NCBI GenBank assembly: GCA_016987375.1
Contig: PJRA01000048.1
Location: 1,843,368 to 1,907,367, forward strand
Length of the DNA: 64,000 nucleotides
From: Brachionus koreanus
Taxonomy: Eukaryota > Rotifera > Eurotatoria > Ploima > Brachionidae
Direction of reading: 5' to 3'
Below, one piece after another: positions 25,501 through 36,700 of the stretch. The notes beneath the pieces are model-generated. The model had not been told where the DNA came from. It saw only the letters and a list, made by a program, of their open reading frames with translations, and did no database searches. Made by a program: the position numbers and the translations under genes. Position 1 is the first letter of the stretch; each line of letters starts with the position of its first letter.

Positions 25501-27311
25501 TTGTTTATGATTAAAGATTAATAGCAAGAATTCTGATTTATCTCAATTTGAAAAAAAGCATTAAAAATAAACATAACACATATTTGGTATTACATTCAAA
25601 AAAAAGTACAAAAATTTATGGAAATCTTATTTTTATGGAATAAAAAGTAAAAAAGAAATGATAACACAAGGGGCCGAATAAAACCCACTGGGTTTTGAGT
25701 GTTAGATTCATGAAAAATAAACAAATAGTTGAGAATTTATTAGATAAGAAAATAAAACAGAAAAATTAAATTAAAATAATTTTATAAATATTTATTTAAA
25801 AAGTGAATTAAATATCCGATTAAAATTAAACTAAAAAAGATTTCTTTTATACTGGATTATTATTTATTTAAATGGCATTTTTTGACCACCTCTCTTTGAT
25901 TTTTTGACAAAATTTTCATCTTTAAATTCATTCCTTAAAACTCTTTGGCAAGTATAAATATTTGGTTCTGGTGTCTTTTTGAATTTTTGCTTTTGTGCGT
26001 TGTCAAGTTTTTTATGCTAAATTAATTTATATCTTTTAAATAAATCTAAAATGCGTTGGTCATAATTTTTAGTGTGTTTGTAATTAGGTATACTTAATCA
26101 ATTAATTATAATTTTAAAAATTTTATTTCATTTATTTAAAAAAAAATTAAAAAGTCAAGTCTTGTCAAAAACTACTTTTGTTTTCATTTAATAACAATTG
26201 AATCAATTTTGGAATCTTCTAAAAACAGCTTTTTCCCGTAATTTTTAGGGGATGAATGGAGCAGGTAAAAGTACAACATTCAAAATAATAACTGGAGAAT
26301 TGGAACCTAACAAAGGAGAAGTACTAGTAAATGGATATAGTGTAAAATCAGAAAATATGAAGACAAGACAAAATTTGGGTTATTGTCCACAATTTGATCG
26401 ACTAATTGAATATCTAACTGTTAATGAAACCCTAATATTATTCGCTAATCTTCGTGGAATCGATCAAGCATTGAGTGTGAAACTAGCTCAAGATATGCAA
26501 GCTATATTTCAGCTAAATGAGTTTAAAAATACTTATGTTCAAAATTTGAGCGGTGGAACTAAACGAAAACTTAGTTGTGCCATAGCTTTCATCGGGAAGC
26601 CGAGTGTTATCATCTTGGATGAGGTTTGAAATTTTTGTTTATTTTTTCTGCTTTTTATAAAAATAAAAACTTAAGCCGTCAACGGGAATGGATCCAGGAG
26701 CTAGAAAATTCATGTGGAATATAATAAAAAAAGCTAGAGACACTGGAATGACAATAGTTTTGAGCAGTCATAGTATGGAAGAATGTGAAGCTCTATGCGA
26801 CAAATTAGGTATAATGTTAAATGGACAACTGCAATGTTTGGGAACTATTCCTGAAATAAAATCAAAATATGGAGATGGCTATCGTTTGATTGTTAAATGC
26901 CATCATAGTGATCAGCTTGAAAATGATATTGTTCGCTTGGAAAATTTCATTAAAGCCAAATTTCAAAATTCTTACCTTGAAGATCGCCAGTATGAGACAT
27001 TATTTTTCATAATTAAAAACGATGCTAAATATAAACAAAATTTGTCTAAAATGTTCTCCTTAATCGAAGAAAACAAAAATTTACTAAATGTAGAATCGTA
27101 TTTTATTTCACAAACTACTTTGGAACAGGTTTTTATGTCGTTTGCGAACAAATCACAGAATATGATTCATACAATTAACAAAAAAGTCAAAGATAAAAGT
27201 TCAATTTCAATTGATTTGTTCGATTTAAAGAAGACACCTAAAAAAAACAAAGTCAAACTTTTGTCTTATAAAAACATGGGCTTTTCAGATTCAAACAGTT
27301 ATATATTTTAA
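16526..27311 (+). CDS. Full-length ABC transporter, subfamily A
   Basis: One 17-exon gene encoding 1740 aa, the size and order of ABCA3-like lipid transporters: TMD1-NBD1-TMD2-NBD2. Exons: 16526-16862, 16912-17047, 19313-19401, 19464-19570, 19628-19783, 19830-20091, 20150-20487, 20561-20674, 20729-21013, 21066-21342, 21397-21736, 21787-21866, 23513-24817, 24878-25080, 25133-25315, 26249-26623, 26676-27311. Phases agree at every junction. NBD1 has Walker A GHNGAGKT (about residue 542), Q-loop FCPQ, signature LSGGMKRR (about 641), Walker B IIILDEPTSGLDP and an H-loop TTHFMEEAD. NBD2 has GMNGAGKST (about 1405), YCPQFD, LSGGTKRK, IILDEPSTGMDP and SSHSMEECE. Both sites look catalytically complete. 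The EYLKLVGIKWYAIYASWFI segment is the conserved ABCA pre-TM2 region. Introns of 2.27, 1.65 and 0.93 kb hold repeats. Lipid transport is inferred from the family. Confidence 0.93.
18530..18704 (-). mobile_element. TTAA-flanked miniature element, copy 4 (degraded)
   Basis: Lies in the second intron of the ABCA gene. It starts TTAAAACTAGAAGCA, keeps AACTCGTTTGAAAAA and the interior TTGAATAGATTTTTCAAA shared with copy 3 in reverse orientation, and appears to end at TTAA 18701. One arm of the subterminal hairpin is lost. It is the oldest-looking of the four copies. Confidence 0.6.
22495..22629 (-). pseudogene. Antisense coding-like relic in ABCA intron 12
   Basis: On the minus strand a 45-codon stretch runs from an ATG at 22629 to a TAA at 22495. 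It has two internal stops and reads like the tail of a basic then acidic protein (KSFEGTKTETKDKCFSDSDED at the end). The charged, compositionally normal C-terminus stands out from the surrounding AT filler. I do not recognise the family. It could be a pseudogene fragment, an exon of a nested gene or chance. Confidence 0.35.
25621..25706 (-). repeat. Hairpin-bearing repeat end, second family, copy 1
   Basis: Read on the minus strand, this begins TAACACTCAAAACCCA and contains a perfect palindrome, AAAACCCA-G-TGGGTTTT (25680-25696). It continues TTGTGTTATCATTTCTTTTT. The latter segment recurs at 53345-53370 next to a comparable inverted motif. It lies in the 0.93-kb ABCA intron. It is probably one end of another non-autonomous element; the other end was not identified. 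Confidence 0.45.
25864..26103 (-). pseudogene. Antisense coding-like stretch in ABCA intron 15
   Basis: On the minus strand, from about 26103 to a TAA at 25864, there is an 80-codon frame interrupted only by one TAG. It encodes a strongly charged protein tail, with segments such as NYDQRILDLFKRYK, NAQKQKFKKTPEPNIY and KSKRGGQKMPFK. A splice-acceptor-like TTTAATTTAG sits exactly at the TAG. The frame could therefore be a last exon of a nested gene (about 50 codons) or a pseudogene fragment. I do not recognise the family. Confidence 0.4.
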
Positions 27312-27596
27312 AAATTTAAAAAAAATAAAAAGCAAAACTATATTTATTGTTTTTTTTTTATTCACAAATATTTTATACAAAACATTTTGACTTCAAAACT
27401 TAAAATTAGATAAATTTGTCAAAATTTATTTTAAAAATTAAAAATTTTTTATTTAATTGTTTAATTGTTTTTAAAAAAGAATAATTTGCGAATCCAGTCC
27501 GATTGGACTAAAGTCAAAAAAATTACATATCACAACAATATTACAATTAGGTATAAAAATAAATTAATTTTTTTTGTCACAAAATACTGATTTGAT
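27312..27596. other. Tail-to-tail spacer between ABCA and SLC38A7-like
   Basis: 285 bases between two convergent genes. A small hairpin, AGTCC-gatt-GGACT, lies at about 27496-27509. Nothing else is seen. Confidence 0.6.
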
Positions 27597-29142
27597 TTAA
27601 TAATTTAAATCGGACATAAAAGACTGGGTTACCACAAGACCAATTATAAATACGCCCACTGCAACATAAAAGATGGATATAAATAAGAGAAAATATCTCT
27701 TTTTGAAGTTAATTGCATCACTGTTTATGCTTTCGGTTAAATTTTGTTCATTTAAAACATACATAAGAAGACACAGACCTAATAAAATAATTAAACAATT
27801 AATTCAAGTATTTTTTTTATCATTTACCTGGAAATAAAAACATAAATGTACCAGCTAGGGCACCCAAATAGTGTATTACAATGGTAATATTCGGAACAAA
27901 TAAAGCAATAAGCAAAGACAAAGAAAACCAAATGCAAACAATGCAAACTCGTCTATACTTTTCAAATCTTTCTATGCTATATGCATCTAATTGTCTCATT
28001 TCAACCCACAATCCTTCTATAGCAGTACGCGCACAGAACAAATTTAAAGGATAAGACGTATAAGTTTTGAGTAAGAACATAATTATGGCAATTAGAACTG
28101 AAGCATCTTTAGAGTCATATGACTTGAGTAAATCATCATCTATTTTATCTCCAAATGTCAAATAGCCAAACGTTGCTGTTATAGTATAAGTACTGAAGAC
28201 AATAAAAATAGAAAAAATTATAGACTTTGTAAATTTGGCTAAGGTCTTTTCTTTGAGACATGTATATATAGGTACAGCATTTACATGACATTGATATCCA
28301 AAACAAATAACGGGCAAAACTGTGAAAACATCCATCCAATGGTCAGGACTAGTTTTTACATGAACATTTTCTTTATTTGAACTAAAGTATTTTATCGGTA
28401 TGAGAACTACCACATAAATGATTGCGATTACGGCAAAAGTGCTTGGATATGTTAAAAAATCAATGTGTCTTGGAAAACACAATGGCAAAATAAACAGAAT
28501 AGAGCTTAAAGTAATTGTAAATTTTCTGTCAAAATACCAGTTTTTAAGCTCATTGCTTTCATACAGACATGTTAAAACTAATTTTTTGTTATGTTAATTA
28601 TAATAATTTTTATTTTACTCAAAAAGATTATATTTTTACTCACTTTGATCTATTTGATCACCAATGATAATAAAAAATGTTATACAGCAACCAAACATGT
28701 AAAATATAATACATAATGAGTTGATTGTCTGCCATTTCCTTCCACACATACTATAAACCACATCTTGAAAGTTAGCACTTTGTTTTTTATCGGTGCAATA
28801 GGCAAGTATAATAAGCGCGCCAACAATAACAACTAATAAAACCTTTTTGAATAGATAAATTCTTAAAAGCTCAAAGCTAAAATATAATTTTACTAGATGA
28901 ATTAGAGTAGAGACAAATATTCCACCTGCAGTATGAAAAGCTCGTGCAAAATTGAGAACGCCAGCACCAAGTGCAGCGTTGACAATCAAAAAAGCTCCAA
29001 AATACCATGATATGCCTTTGTTTTGGTCTTGTGAAGCTTGCCGAATACTGTTGTTATTCAAAAGAGCAGTTGATTCAGTAGCTATATAATCATCTTCATA
29101 AGCATGGTCTTCATCTGAATCATTATTATACTCATAAGCCAT
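27597..29142 (-). CDS. SLC38A7: SLC38A7-like amino-acid transporter (SNAT7)
   Basis: Amino acid/auxin permease family, eleven predicted helices, 459 aa; the vertebrate relative exports glutamine and asparagine from lysosomes. Minus-strand exons: 29142-28894, 28842-28644, 28577-27828 and 27778-27597. Diagnostic stretches: FLIVNAALGAGVLNF then FHTAGGI near residue 50, LIILAYC, IIIGDQIDQ at the end of exon 2, WYFDRKFTITLSSILFILPL, and VICFGYQCHV in exon 3. The first intron (28893-28843, 51 bases) is in frame with no stop and would insert 17 residues if retained; removing it restores the exact family spacing. The ATG at 29142 is the first in-frame ATG. The N-terminal 45 residues are acidic and cytosolic, with a YxxY/ESTALL stretch that might serve lysosomal sorting (inference). 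Confidence 0.9.
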
Positions 29143-30410
29143 CTTTAGAGAGTCTTCAACCACTTAAAAATTGAAATAGTTATAAAACTGTTATGCAGTT
29201 AAAAAAAAAATTTGAAATGATTTCAAACAAGCTATTTCCCTCTTTTATAATAAAATCAAATGAGATATAAAAGACGAGAGCTAATGTATGTGAGACTTGA
29301 ATTTTTTTGTTCTTTACAAAAATTCTCCGTGTTAAGTAACGTTTTATTAATAACTGTTAAGTTTAGAAGTCAAGCTTTTTTTTTCAAAATGAATACAAAC
29401 CTTCTTGTTATTTTTTTTTTCATTAGCAAAACTCTTTCATGAAATGAAAATTTGTTAATCAAAAACTTCAAACAAGAAGTCACATGCTTTGCAAGAAAAA
29501 TTTTATTTATAAAATCATAATTTTTGACTAAAACAAAGAGTATGCTTAAATTTTATTCAGAATCGTATACACCTTAGTTTAATTTTATTTTAAAAACTTA
29601 AATATTTCTAAGAGAACTCTGTCTCGACTTTTGATTTATAAATCAAATTAATGTGAAAGAGAAAAATACGAGAAAAAATTCTACTTTAGTTTTTATTTTA
29701 AAAGTAAAAAATAAAGTTTAAATTTTTTTTGAATTTTTTATTATACAAAAAATTAATCAATATCTAAGTAAGCCAAAATCAGTAAAATAAAGAATTTATT
29801 TTTAATTGATTTATTTTTTTTAAATCATCAGGAGAAAAATTAATTTTTTTGTTTAAATTATTTTTTTTAATTTGCATCATCGTGCTTAACAAAAAAAGCG
29901 ATTAAAATTTGTAAAGTAGAACAGTAGATATTTAACAAGCTTACATGAATTATTTTACAAACAATTTTTACTTTGCTGTAAAAAAATCAAAGTCTTTTTT
30001 TTGCTTCATTTTCTCTAAAGCTCGAATGTGCTTGTAATTCTATTTCAAGTTTTAATGCTAAATTTTCAATTTTCATCAATTATTTATTAATTTTTTTTAA
30101 GTACATCAGTAAGCTTTTTTATAAATTTTAAAAAATTATCACTGTTAACTTCAAATAAATTATCATAAAAAAAAAGTATCTTGTATTAATTCCAAAAAAA
30201 AGAAAAAATTTTTACTTAATCGATAGTTTAATACCCCAAGTGGTCTAGGGTATGGTTTTAATTATATTTGAGAAAATGCTTATTCAAAAAACATCTTTCT
30301 TTAATAATATATCAAGTGCTTCTGACCTAAAAATACTTTAGCGGAAATAAAATTTTTAAAATCACTCAAAAATTAGTTGACTTAAGATGAAATCTGCCCC
30401 GATGCTAGTT
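29143..30410. other. Intergenic, nothing recognised
   Basis: AT-rich upstream region of the SLC38A7-like gene. No coding or repeat structure is supported. Confidence 0.5.
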
Positions 30411-30480
30411 AGTTAGTTAGTTAGTACTTCTTGCTGCAACATTCTGACAAGAATGCCTGAGACTTTCATTCAATCTTTAA
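30411..30480 (-). mobile_element. LINE 3' tail with TTAG-type repeats
   Basis: Four or more TTAG tetranucleotides (about 30411-30430) precede ACTTCTTGCTGCAAC. Read on the minus strand this is GTTGCAGCAAGAAGT followed by (ACTA)n, like the end of the plus-strand LINE relic at 10601-10638 (GTGGCAGAAATACTTCTTAA then AACT repeats). It is probably the tail of the minus-strand LINE whose polymerase fragment lies at 31740-31970. Confidence 0.5.
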
Positions 30481-30527
30481 AGTGCACCACTTAATTTTTT
30501 AGCATAAAAACCCTAATTTAGAAAATA

Positions 30528-31710
30528 ACGAGTGATGCATAAGTAAATGGACAAAAGTTAAGTTAACTTGCCCGATCATGCAAATGATCAGGGGATCATA
30601 TATATATATTTATTTATAAACTACTAAAAATTAGCTNNNNNNNNNNNNNNNNNNNNNNNNNNNNNNNNNNNNNNNNNNNNNNNNNNNNNNNNNNNNNNNN
30701 NNNNNNNNNNNNNNNNNNNNNNNNNNNNNNNNNNNNNNNNNNNNNNNNNNNNNNNNNNNNNNNNNNNNNNNNNNNNNNNNNNNNNNNNNNNNNNNNNNNN
30801 NNNNNNNNNNNNNNNNNNNNNNNNNNNNNNNNNNNNNNNNNNNNNNNNNNNNNNNNNNNNNNNNNNNNNNNNNNNNNNNNNNNNNNNNNNNNNNNNNNNN
30901 NNNNNNNNNNNNNNNNNNNNNNNNNNNNNNNNNNNNNNNNNNNNNNNNNNNNNNNNNNNNNNNNNNNNNNNNNNNNNNNNNNNNNNNNNNNNNNNNNNNN
31001 NNNNNNNNNNNNNNNNNNNNNNNNNNNNNNNNNNNNNNNNNNNNNNNNNNNNNNNNNNNNNNNNNNNNNNNNNNNNNNNNNNNNNNNNNNNNNNNNNNNN
31101 NNNNNNNNNNNNNNNNNNNNNNNNNNNNNNNNNNNNNNNNNNNNNNNNNNNNNNNNNNNNNNNNNNNNNNNNNNNNNNNNNNNNNNNNNNNNNNNNNNNN
31201 NNNNNNNNNNNNNNNNNNNNNNNNNNNNNNNNNNNNNNNNNNNNNNNNNNNNNNNNNNNNNNNNNNNNNNNNNNNNNNNNNNNNNNNNNNNNNNNNNNNN
31301 NNNNNNNNNNNNNNNNNNNNNNNNNNNNNNNNNNNNNNNNNNNNNNNNNNNNNNNNNNNNNNNNNNNNNNNNNNNNNNNNNNNNNNNNNNNNNNNNNNNN
31401 NNNNNNNNNNNNNNNNNNNNNNNNNNNNNNNNNNNNNNNNNNNNNNNNNNNNNNNNNNNNNNNNNNNNNNNNNNNNNNNNNNNNNNNNNNNNNNNNNNNN
31501 NNNNNNNNNNNNNNNNNNNNNNNNNNNNNNNNNNNNNNNNNNNNNNNNNNNNNNNNNNNNNNNNNNNNNNNNNNNNNNNNNNNNNNNNNNNNNNTAATTC
31601 TATTGAAAAATAAATTCTTTACATAAGAAAAAAAACCAGAACTTAATATCATTTTTATTTTTTGAGATATTCGCTTTTAATTTTTGTCCATTTACTTATG
31701 CATCACCCGC
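30528..31710. mobile_element. Tc1/mariner-like DNA transposon with gap inside
   Basis: Inverted repeats of 29 bp flank the assembly gap: 30528-30556 and 31682-31710, sharing GTGATGCATAAGTAAATGG with only two mismatches at the outermost bases. Each end abuts a TA dinucleotide (30526-30527, 31711-31712), the target duplication typical of Tc1/mariner elements. The total of about 1.18 kb, if the gap length is real, fits an autonomous element. The transposase would lie in the gap and cannot be read. Confidence 0.75.
30637..31594. other. Assembly gap (958 N)
   Basis: An unbroken run of N. Any frame drawn through it is meaningless. Its position inside a repeat-flanked element suggests the assembler could not place this repeat copy. 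Confidence 0.99.
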
Positions 31711-31739
31711 TATCTTTAAAATTTAAATCTTTGTTTAAC

Positions 31740-31970
31740 TTATTGGGTTTCGAGCATCTTTTGTACAGTCTCATTTTGGTGGGTCATCTGGAAGGACATG
31801 AATGAATAGTATTGAACGAATAACAAAGTATTGTGGGACTCCATTCGGCCCGCTCCAATGCAGAATTGCCTTAGTAAATATTCAAACCAATTCATCATTG
31901 GTTTACCTAGTCCAAAGCGGCGAAGCTTATGATGACGTTTCACATTCTTTTTTTAGGTACAAAACCATGT
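31740..31970 (-). mobile_element. Non-LTR reverse transcriptase fragment
   Basis: On the minus strand, RRFGLGKPMMNWFEYLL corresponds to the region after the FSKAFD motif. In the next frame GVPQ..LF..VLPDDPP corresponds to GVPQGSVLGPLLF..INDLP. A frameshift and stops separate the parts, so the copy is dead. It lies immediately beyond the DNA transposon, which may have inserted into it. Confidence 0.65.
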
Positions 31971-32689
31971 TGATGACCAACAATAAGATTTTTTTCTTAA
32001 AAAAAGACTATTAATGAGAACTGTGCAGGAGATCGATGATGTGATCAACAATTTTTTTAATGACGAACAAGATTAGAGATCAATTAGAACAAAAATAATT
32101 GAAATTTGATTTTACTCTCTAGATGCTTGAAAATTTTAAAAAATTTCAAATTCTTCGGCATCATTTAAATTTTTGACGTTTTCAATCTTAAGAGTAATGA
32201 AAAAAATTGTCGAAAATGGTGCTTCTTCCTTAAAGAAAAGCTGAAAACAATACCTGATTCTTCTTAAAGCATCTTCAAATATTTGATCCAAAGCCAATAA
32301 GTTTCTTTTGCTGTTTCAAGGTTTATTACTTACTAAAAAATTTGTTTAACTTAACAAAAAAAAAAACAGCTATTCTTTTTTTCATTGTATCCTTAAGTTA
32401 GAATGGACTAGAATTTTAAATATATGTCAAACTCTTATCAAATTTATTCTAGAAATCTAAAAAATGATAAATAAAGTTAACAGTTATTTGGCTTATTTGG
32501 CTCCTAATATTTTTATTATTATGGAAACGAAAACAATTGAAAAATAATTAATCTGATAATATCAATATTCTAATGCGAAAAAAAAAATTATAAAATTTGT
32601 CACAAAATAGTAAAGTGGTTTATTGAAATGCATAAAATAAAATGCGTTAATCTGTCAACAGATTATGTGCAAATAATATTGTGTTTTTG
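31971..32689. other. Spacer inside the transposon nest
   Basis: AT-rich. No frame or repeat was recognised beyond possible extensions of the neighbouring LINE pieces. Confidence 0.4.
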
Positions 32690-33591
32690 CTTATTTTTGC
32701 TTTAAAAATATCGCTAGATTGAGCTTCCACTGCATCCACTCCTAACTTGAAGAAGAAGTTGTATTGTTAAGCATAATTCATGATTATCTCTCTTTTAATT
32801 TTGTATTGATGACCTCTTGTACTTCTGCTTGAAAAAGAGAGTGGAGATTGACGTGATCAATATTTTTTTAACTTTAAATATTTTAATTTAATCAACTCAA
32901 TAAATTATAAAGAGAAGTGGACCGAGGACAGAGCCTTGTGGTAACCACTATTCACATTAAACCATTCGGATTATGTTTACCAAGTACAACTCTTTGTTTA
33001 TGATGACAAAGAAACAATCCATTCCGTTTTAATAGCACTCTGTCAAAACCAAGCCTTTTAAGTCTAAAAAAAAAGTTTTTGAACGATTCACTCTATCGAA
33101 GGCTTTAGAGAAATCTGTAAAAAATGCATCCACTTGATTTTTAAGTGATATTTGGTGTGTCAAAAAATCAAGACTTTCGAGTAGGTTTGTAGTATACGAC
33201 TTATGAGGAATAAATCCTATTGGATTTATTTAACTAATTTATTTTCAAGACAAAAATTTAGTACTAAGTTTCTAATAATTTTCTCAGCAATACGGCATGA
33301 TATTGATTTGATTGAGATAGGCCTATAATTTTTAAAGTCTGATCTATTTCGTTTTTTATATATCGGAGAGACAATTGCAAGTCTCCAGCAATCAGTTTTT
33401 TCGCCAGATTCTAAAGATTTTTTGATGAGATGAGAAGCACCTTCAGAAGCATTTTTTAGATTATTTTTTAGTGAACAGTCTGAACACCATGAAACTAACC
33501 GTAGGCTTATTTCAAAGTGCTTATGACTATAAATTTTTTTATTCATCAAAAAATCCGGTATGAAAGAAGTAATTTTTTTAAAATAAAACAA
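32690..33591 (-). mobile_element. Non-LTR retrotransposon reverse transcriptase, decayed
   Basis: The longest LINE copy in the window, read on the minus strand from 33591 down. WRLAIVSPIYKK then FKNYRPIS near 33350 is RT motif 1. FTDFSKAFDRVNRSK near 33110 is the palm motif containing the first catalytic Asp. PQGSVLGPLLF near 32930 follows, then a C-terminal RGHQYK..KR stretch near 32800. A stop just before the PQGS motif and several frameshifts make it non-functional. The YADD motif was not found in frame. The clade is probably CR1/Jockey-like (inference). Confidence 0.8.
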
Positions 33592-33772
33592 TTAATGATG
33601 AAAATAGGCTATTTTATTATTATAGTTTTTTTCAAAAAAATTTCCAAAATAAATTTTTTGTTATGATAGATCTGAAAATAATCAAATTATAATTTAATTT
33701 TCTAGCTTGGATTAAAAATTTTAAATTCAACAAATATTTTAGCTTTATTTTACTAAATAGTTTTATTCAACA

Positions 33773-36700
33773 ATGAAAAAAGTTAAAAAATTTAATGATA
33801 TATTAAGTCGTTTTCGTAATGATGTTATAGAATACAGTGAAAAATTTGGCGGAATTAAAAATAGTGGAAAAGTATTCAAAGCACCTGTTTCAAGAAAAGA
33901 AAAACGAAAGTTAGAACGAAAGCTAAAGAGTGCCAAAAAATTGGCTTTTAGTCGTAAAGAAAAAGCTCCAACTTTGGATGACTTAAAAAAAAGCCGATCA
34001 AAAAATAAAAATTGCGAAACCAAAATACAACCAGAAATAAAGAAGGTTTCTCCGAAAGATAAAACCAAAAAAATTCCTCAGCTAACAAGTCCCAATGATG
34101 AAAATATAAATACTGTTAGTCGGATAGAAAATCGCATTAAGAAAGAAAATAAAGAAAAACAAAGATATCTAGACTCTTACCAAAATACTTTAAAGGAAAA
34201 ATTGCTTAAAGACAATGAAGATGACGAAAAAGAAATTAGAAAACTAGAAAAATTACTTCATATTAAAAAAGATAGTAAAAACTATAAACAAGCGTTTTAT
34301 GACGAAGGTTTTGCAGATTTACTAGATTTTTGTGATGAAGAAAAGAGACAAGAAATGGTCAAAAATGAAAGTAAGTTTAATAATAAAATTATTTTCATGT
34401 TTTTTTTTTATCAACAAAATCATAAAAAAAATGAAATAAATAAGAATTTTGTCATGATTAGATTCTGATTTATTCTTTATGATGAACATATAAAGTTTTA
34501 TCATTAGAAATATAGAATATATTTTAGTTCAAATAATTTTTCATTAAATTTCAAATGAGCAATTTTATCTACTATTATATTTAAATTATTATTTATTATT
34601 TTCAATTTTATTATTTATTTCTATTATAATTAAATTTTTAAAAGTATTAAACATTAAAGTTAAAGATCGAATTGGTGAATTGATATAGATTAAAGTCATT
34701 TTTTTTAAAAACTATCACTAAAATGATATAAAATAGAGTTTTTGAGCAAAATCAAATGAAAAGTATTTAAAATAATCTAATTAGTAATTATTTAATTAAA
34801 ACATAAGTTATTTTTTAATTCAACCAACATCAATTTATTTTATTTTTTTTTAAATTTATTGAAGTTTTGTGAAATTGGGTTCAAAAAAATTGAAAAAAGA
34901 TTATCCTTTTTTCTTCTACAAGTTTTTTCTAATTCTCAAAATGCCAGAATGTTTTTAATACTGTATCTATGCAAAATTTTCAAATCTAATTGCACTTAAT
35001 TAAAAAAAATTTAATCAAATGTTAAATTAGTGCTAAATGCTTGATTATTTTTATGAATAAGTTCAAAATAGAAAAAGCAATAAAAAAAAATAATAGAAAA
35101 ATTATTTGTAATTTACAGTGAATTTTTTTTTAATTAATAGAGAAAATAGACTTGGATAAAAAATTGAAGTCAGTTCTCTTAATAAAATTTAAAGATGCTA
35201 TTGATGTTATTATCAATCTTTTGAAAATAGAGAAACATATTTTCATCTGTCTTACGAGAAAGATTCAGATTTTTTATTTTTCTAACTAATTAAAGTTTAG
35301 TAGTTTAAAGAATAAATATAAATGGCACAAAAATACGTCGCCTATGGTCCGACTCTAATCGCGACAATGTTGTTTTTAATATATCCACTATATGTTTGTG
35401 AATTACTTTATATATACATATGTGTATATATATATTTTTTTTTTTTCACATTGTAAATTTTTTTTAATTAAATTAAATAAATAAATGAATAAGAAAAATA
35501 AAAAATAAATTTGGAAATAAAAATAAGTTTATTAAGCCAATCTATTGTAATGGTATTTTGGGTTGTTTGATATTTTCTATTTTTACCGCGAATATCTTGT
35601 AAAACATTGGGAATGAGTTAGGGTTTACTTGAAAATGAATTTTCTCTAGTGTGGTTAGTCAAGTTAATTTGTCGCATTGTAAAATTTGGAACAAAATTGA
35701 TAATGACTTAATTTGTATAAGTCTTGTTTGTCAAAGTCATCTCTTAAAACTTGCAATTTTTTTGAAAAATAAATATTAATACATTCTATCTAAAAGTGAA
35801 CGCATGGCTAGCTGAAAAAGAATCAGAATCTAAAGAAGCCAAAATCAAAGATGAAAAAAGAAAAAAAATTGACCAGCTTAATTCGAAAATAACTTATGAA
35901 TCTGATAATTCTGATCAATCAGAGATCGAAAGTGAAAAGGAAGTTGAAAAACAAAGAAAAAATGATTTCTTCATCAGAAATAATACAAAGAAAAAAGTTA
36001 AGTTTTCAGAATCAAATGAATCTGAGAGTTCTGGCTCTCCATTGGTGAGTGACGAAGATCGAACTCCTTTAGGAAGCGATAATGAAGAAATGGTAGATGA
36101 TGAAGAATCGATCAGCGATGAAGATCAAACTTCTTTAGAAAGCAACGAAGAGGATATGACTGATAATGAAGAATCGATCACCGATGAAGATCAAATTTCT
36201 TTAGAAAGCAAAGGAAAAGAAATAGTAAATGATGATATCAGTATTTCTGGATCAGATTTAGATGATCAGACTGATAATTCAGAAATTGATGATCAAAATT
36301 CTGACTTAGATGATAAAAATAATTTGAAGGCAAATAGAAAGCAAAATAAAAAAGAGTCCGAATTAAAAGAAGACATCTATGGTCGCTTGGTTGACAAAAA
36401 AGGAAACGTTGTCAAGACTGAAAAATACGTTCCACCAGCCCAACGCTTAGAAAACCTCTTGAAACAATCTCACAGTGAAAACTCTATGAAACTTCAGCGT
36501 CTGCATAAACAAATAAATGGTCTTTTTAATCGTTTGAGCACATCAAACATAGTTTCTATTTTAAATCAGATAGTTCAAATGGTTTATTCAAATCAATACA
36601 CTCGCTATGACATCATGGAAACTATTTACAATCTAATTGACAATTCTATAATTAAATCCAATTCTATTACTCCCCATAGATTAATTGTAGAACATGCCGC

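Noticed and set aside
30624..31652. Open frame of 342 codons spanning the N run
   Set aside because: It exists only because N codons cannot be stops; no real sequence supports it.
35143..35290. Extra NOM1 exon inside the long first intron
   Set aside because: It is open and acceptor-preceded, but it ends in a stop without a usable donor. Joining 34370 directly to 35797 already keeps frame and reads sensibly.
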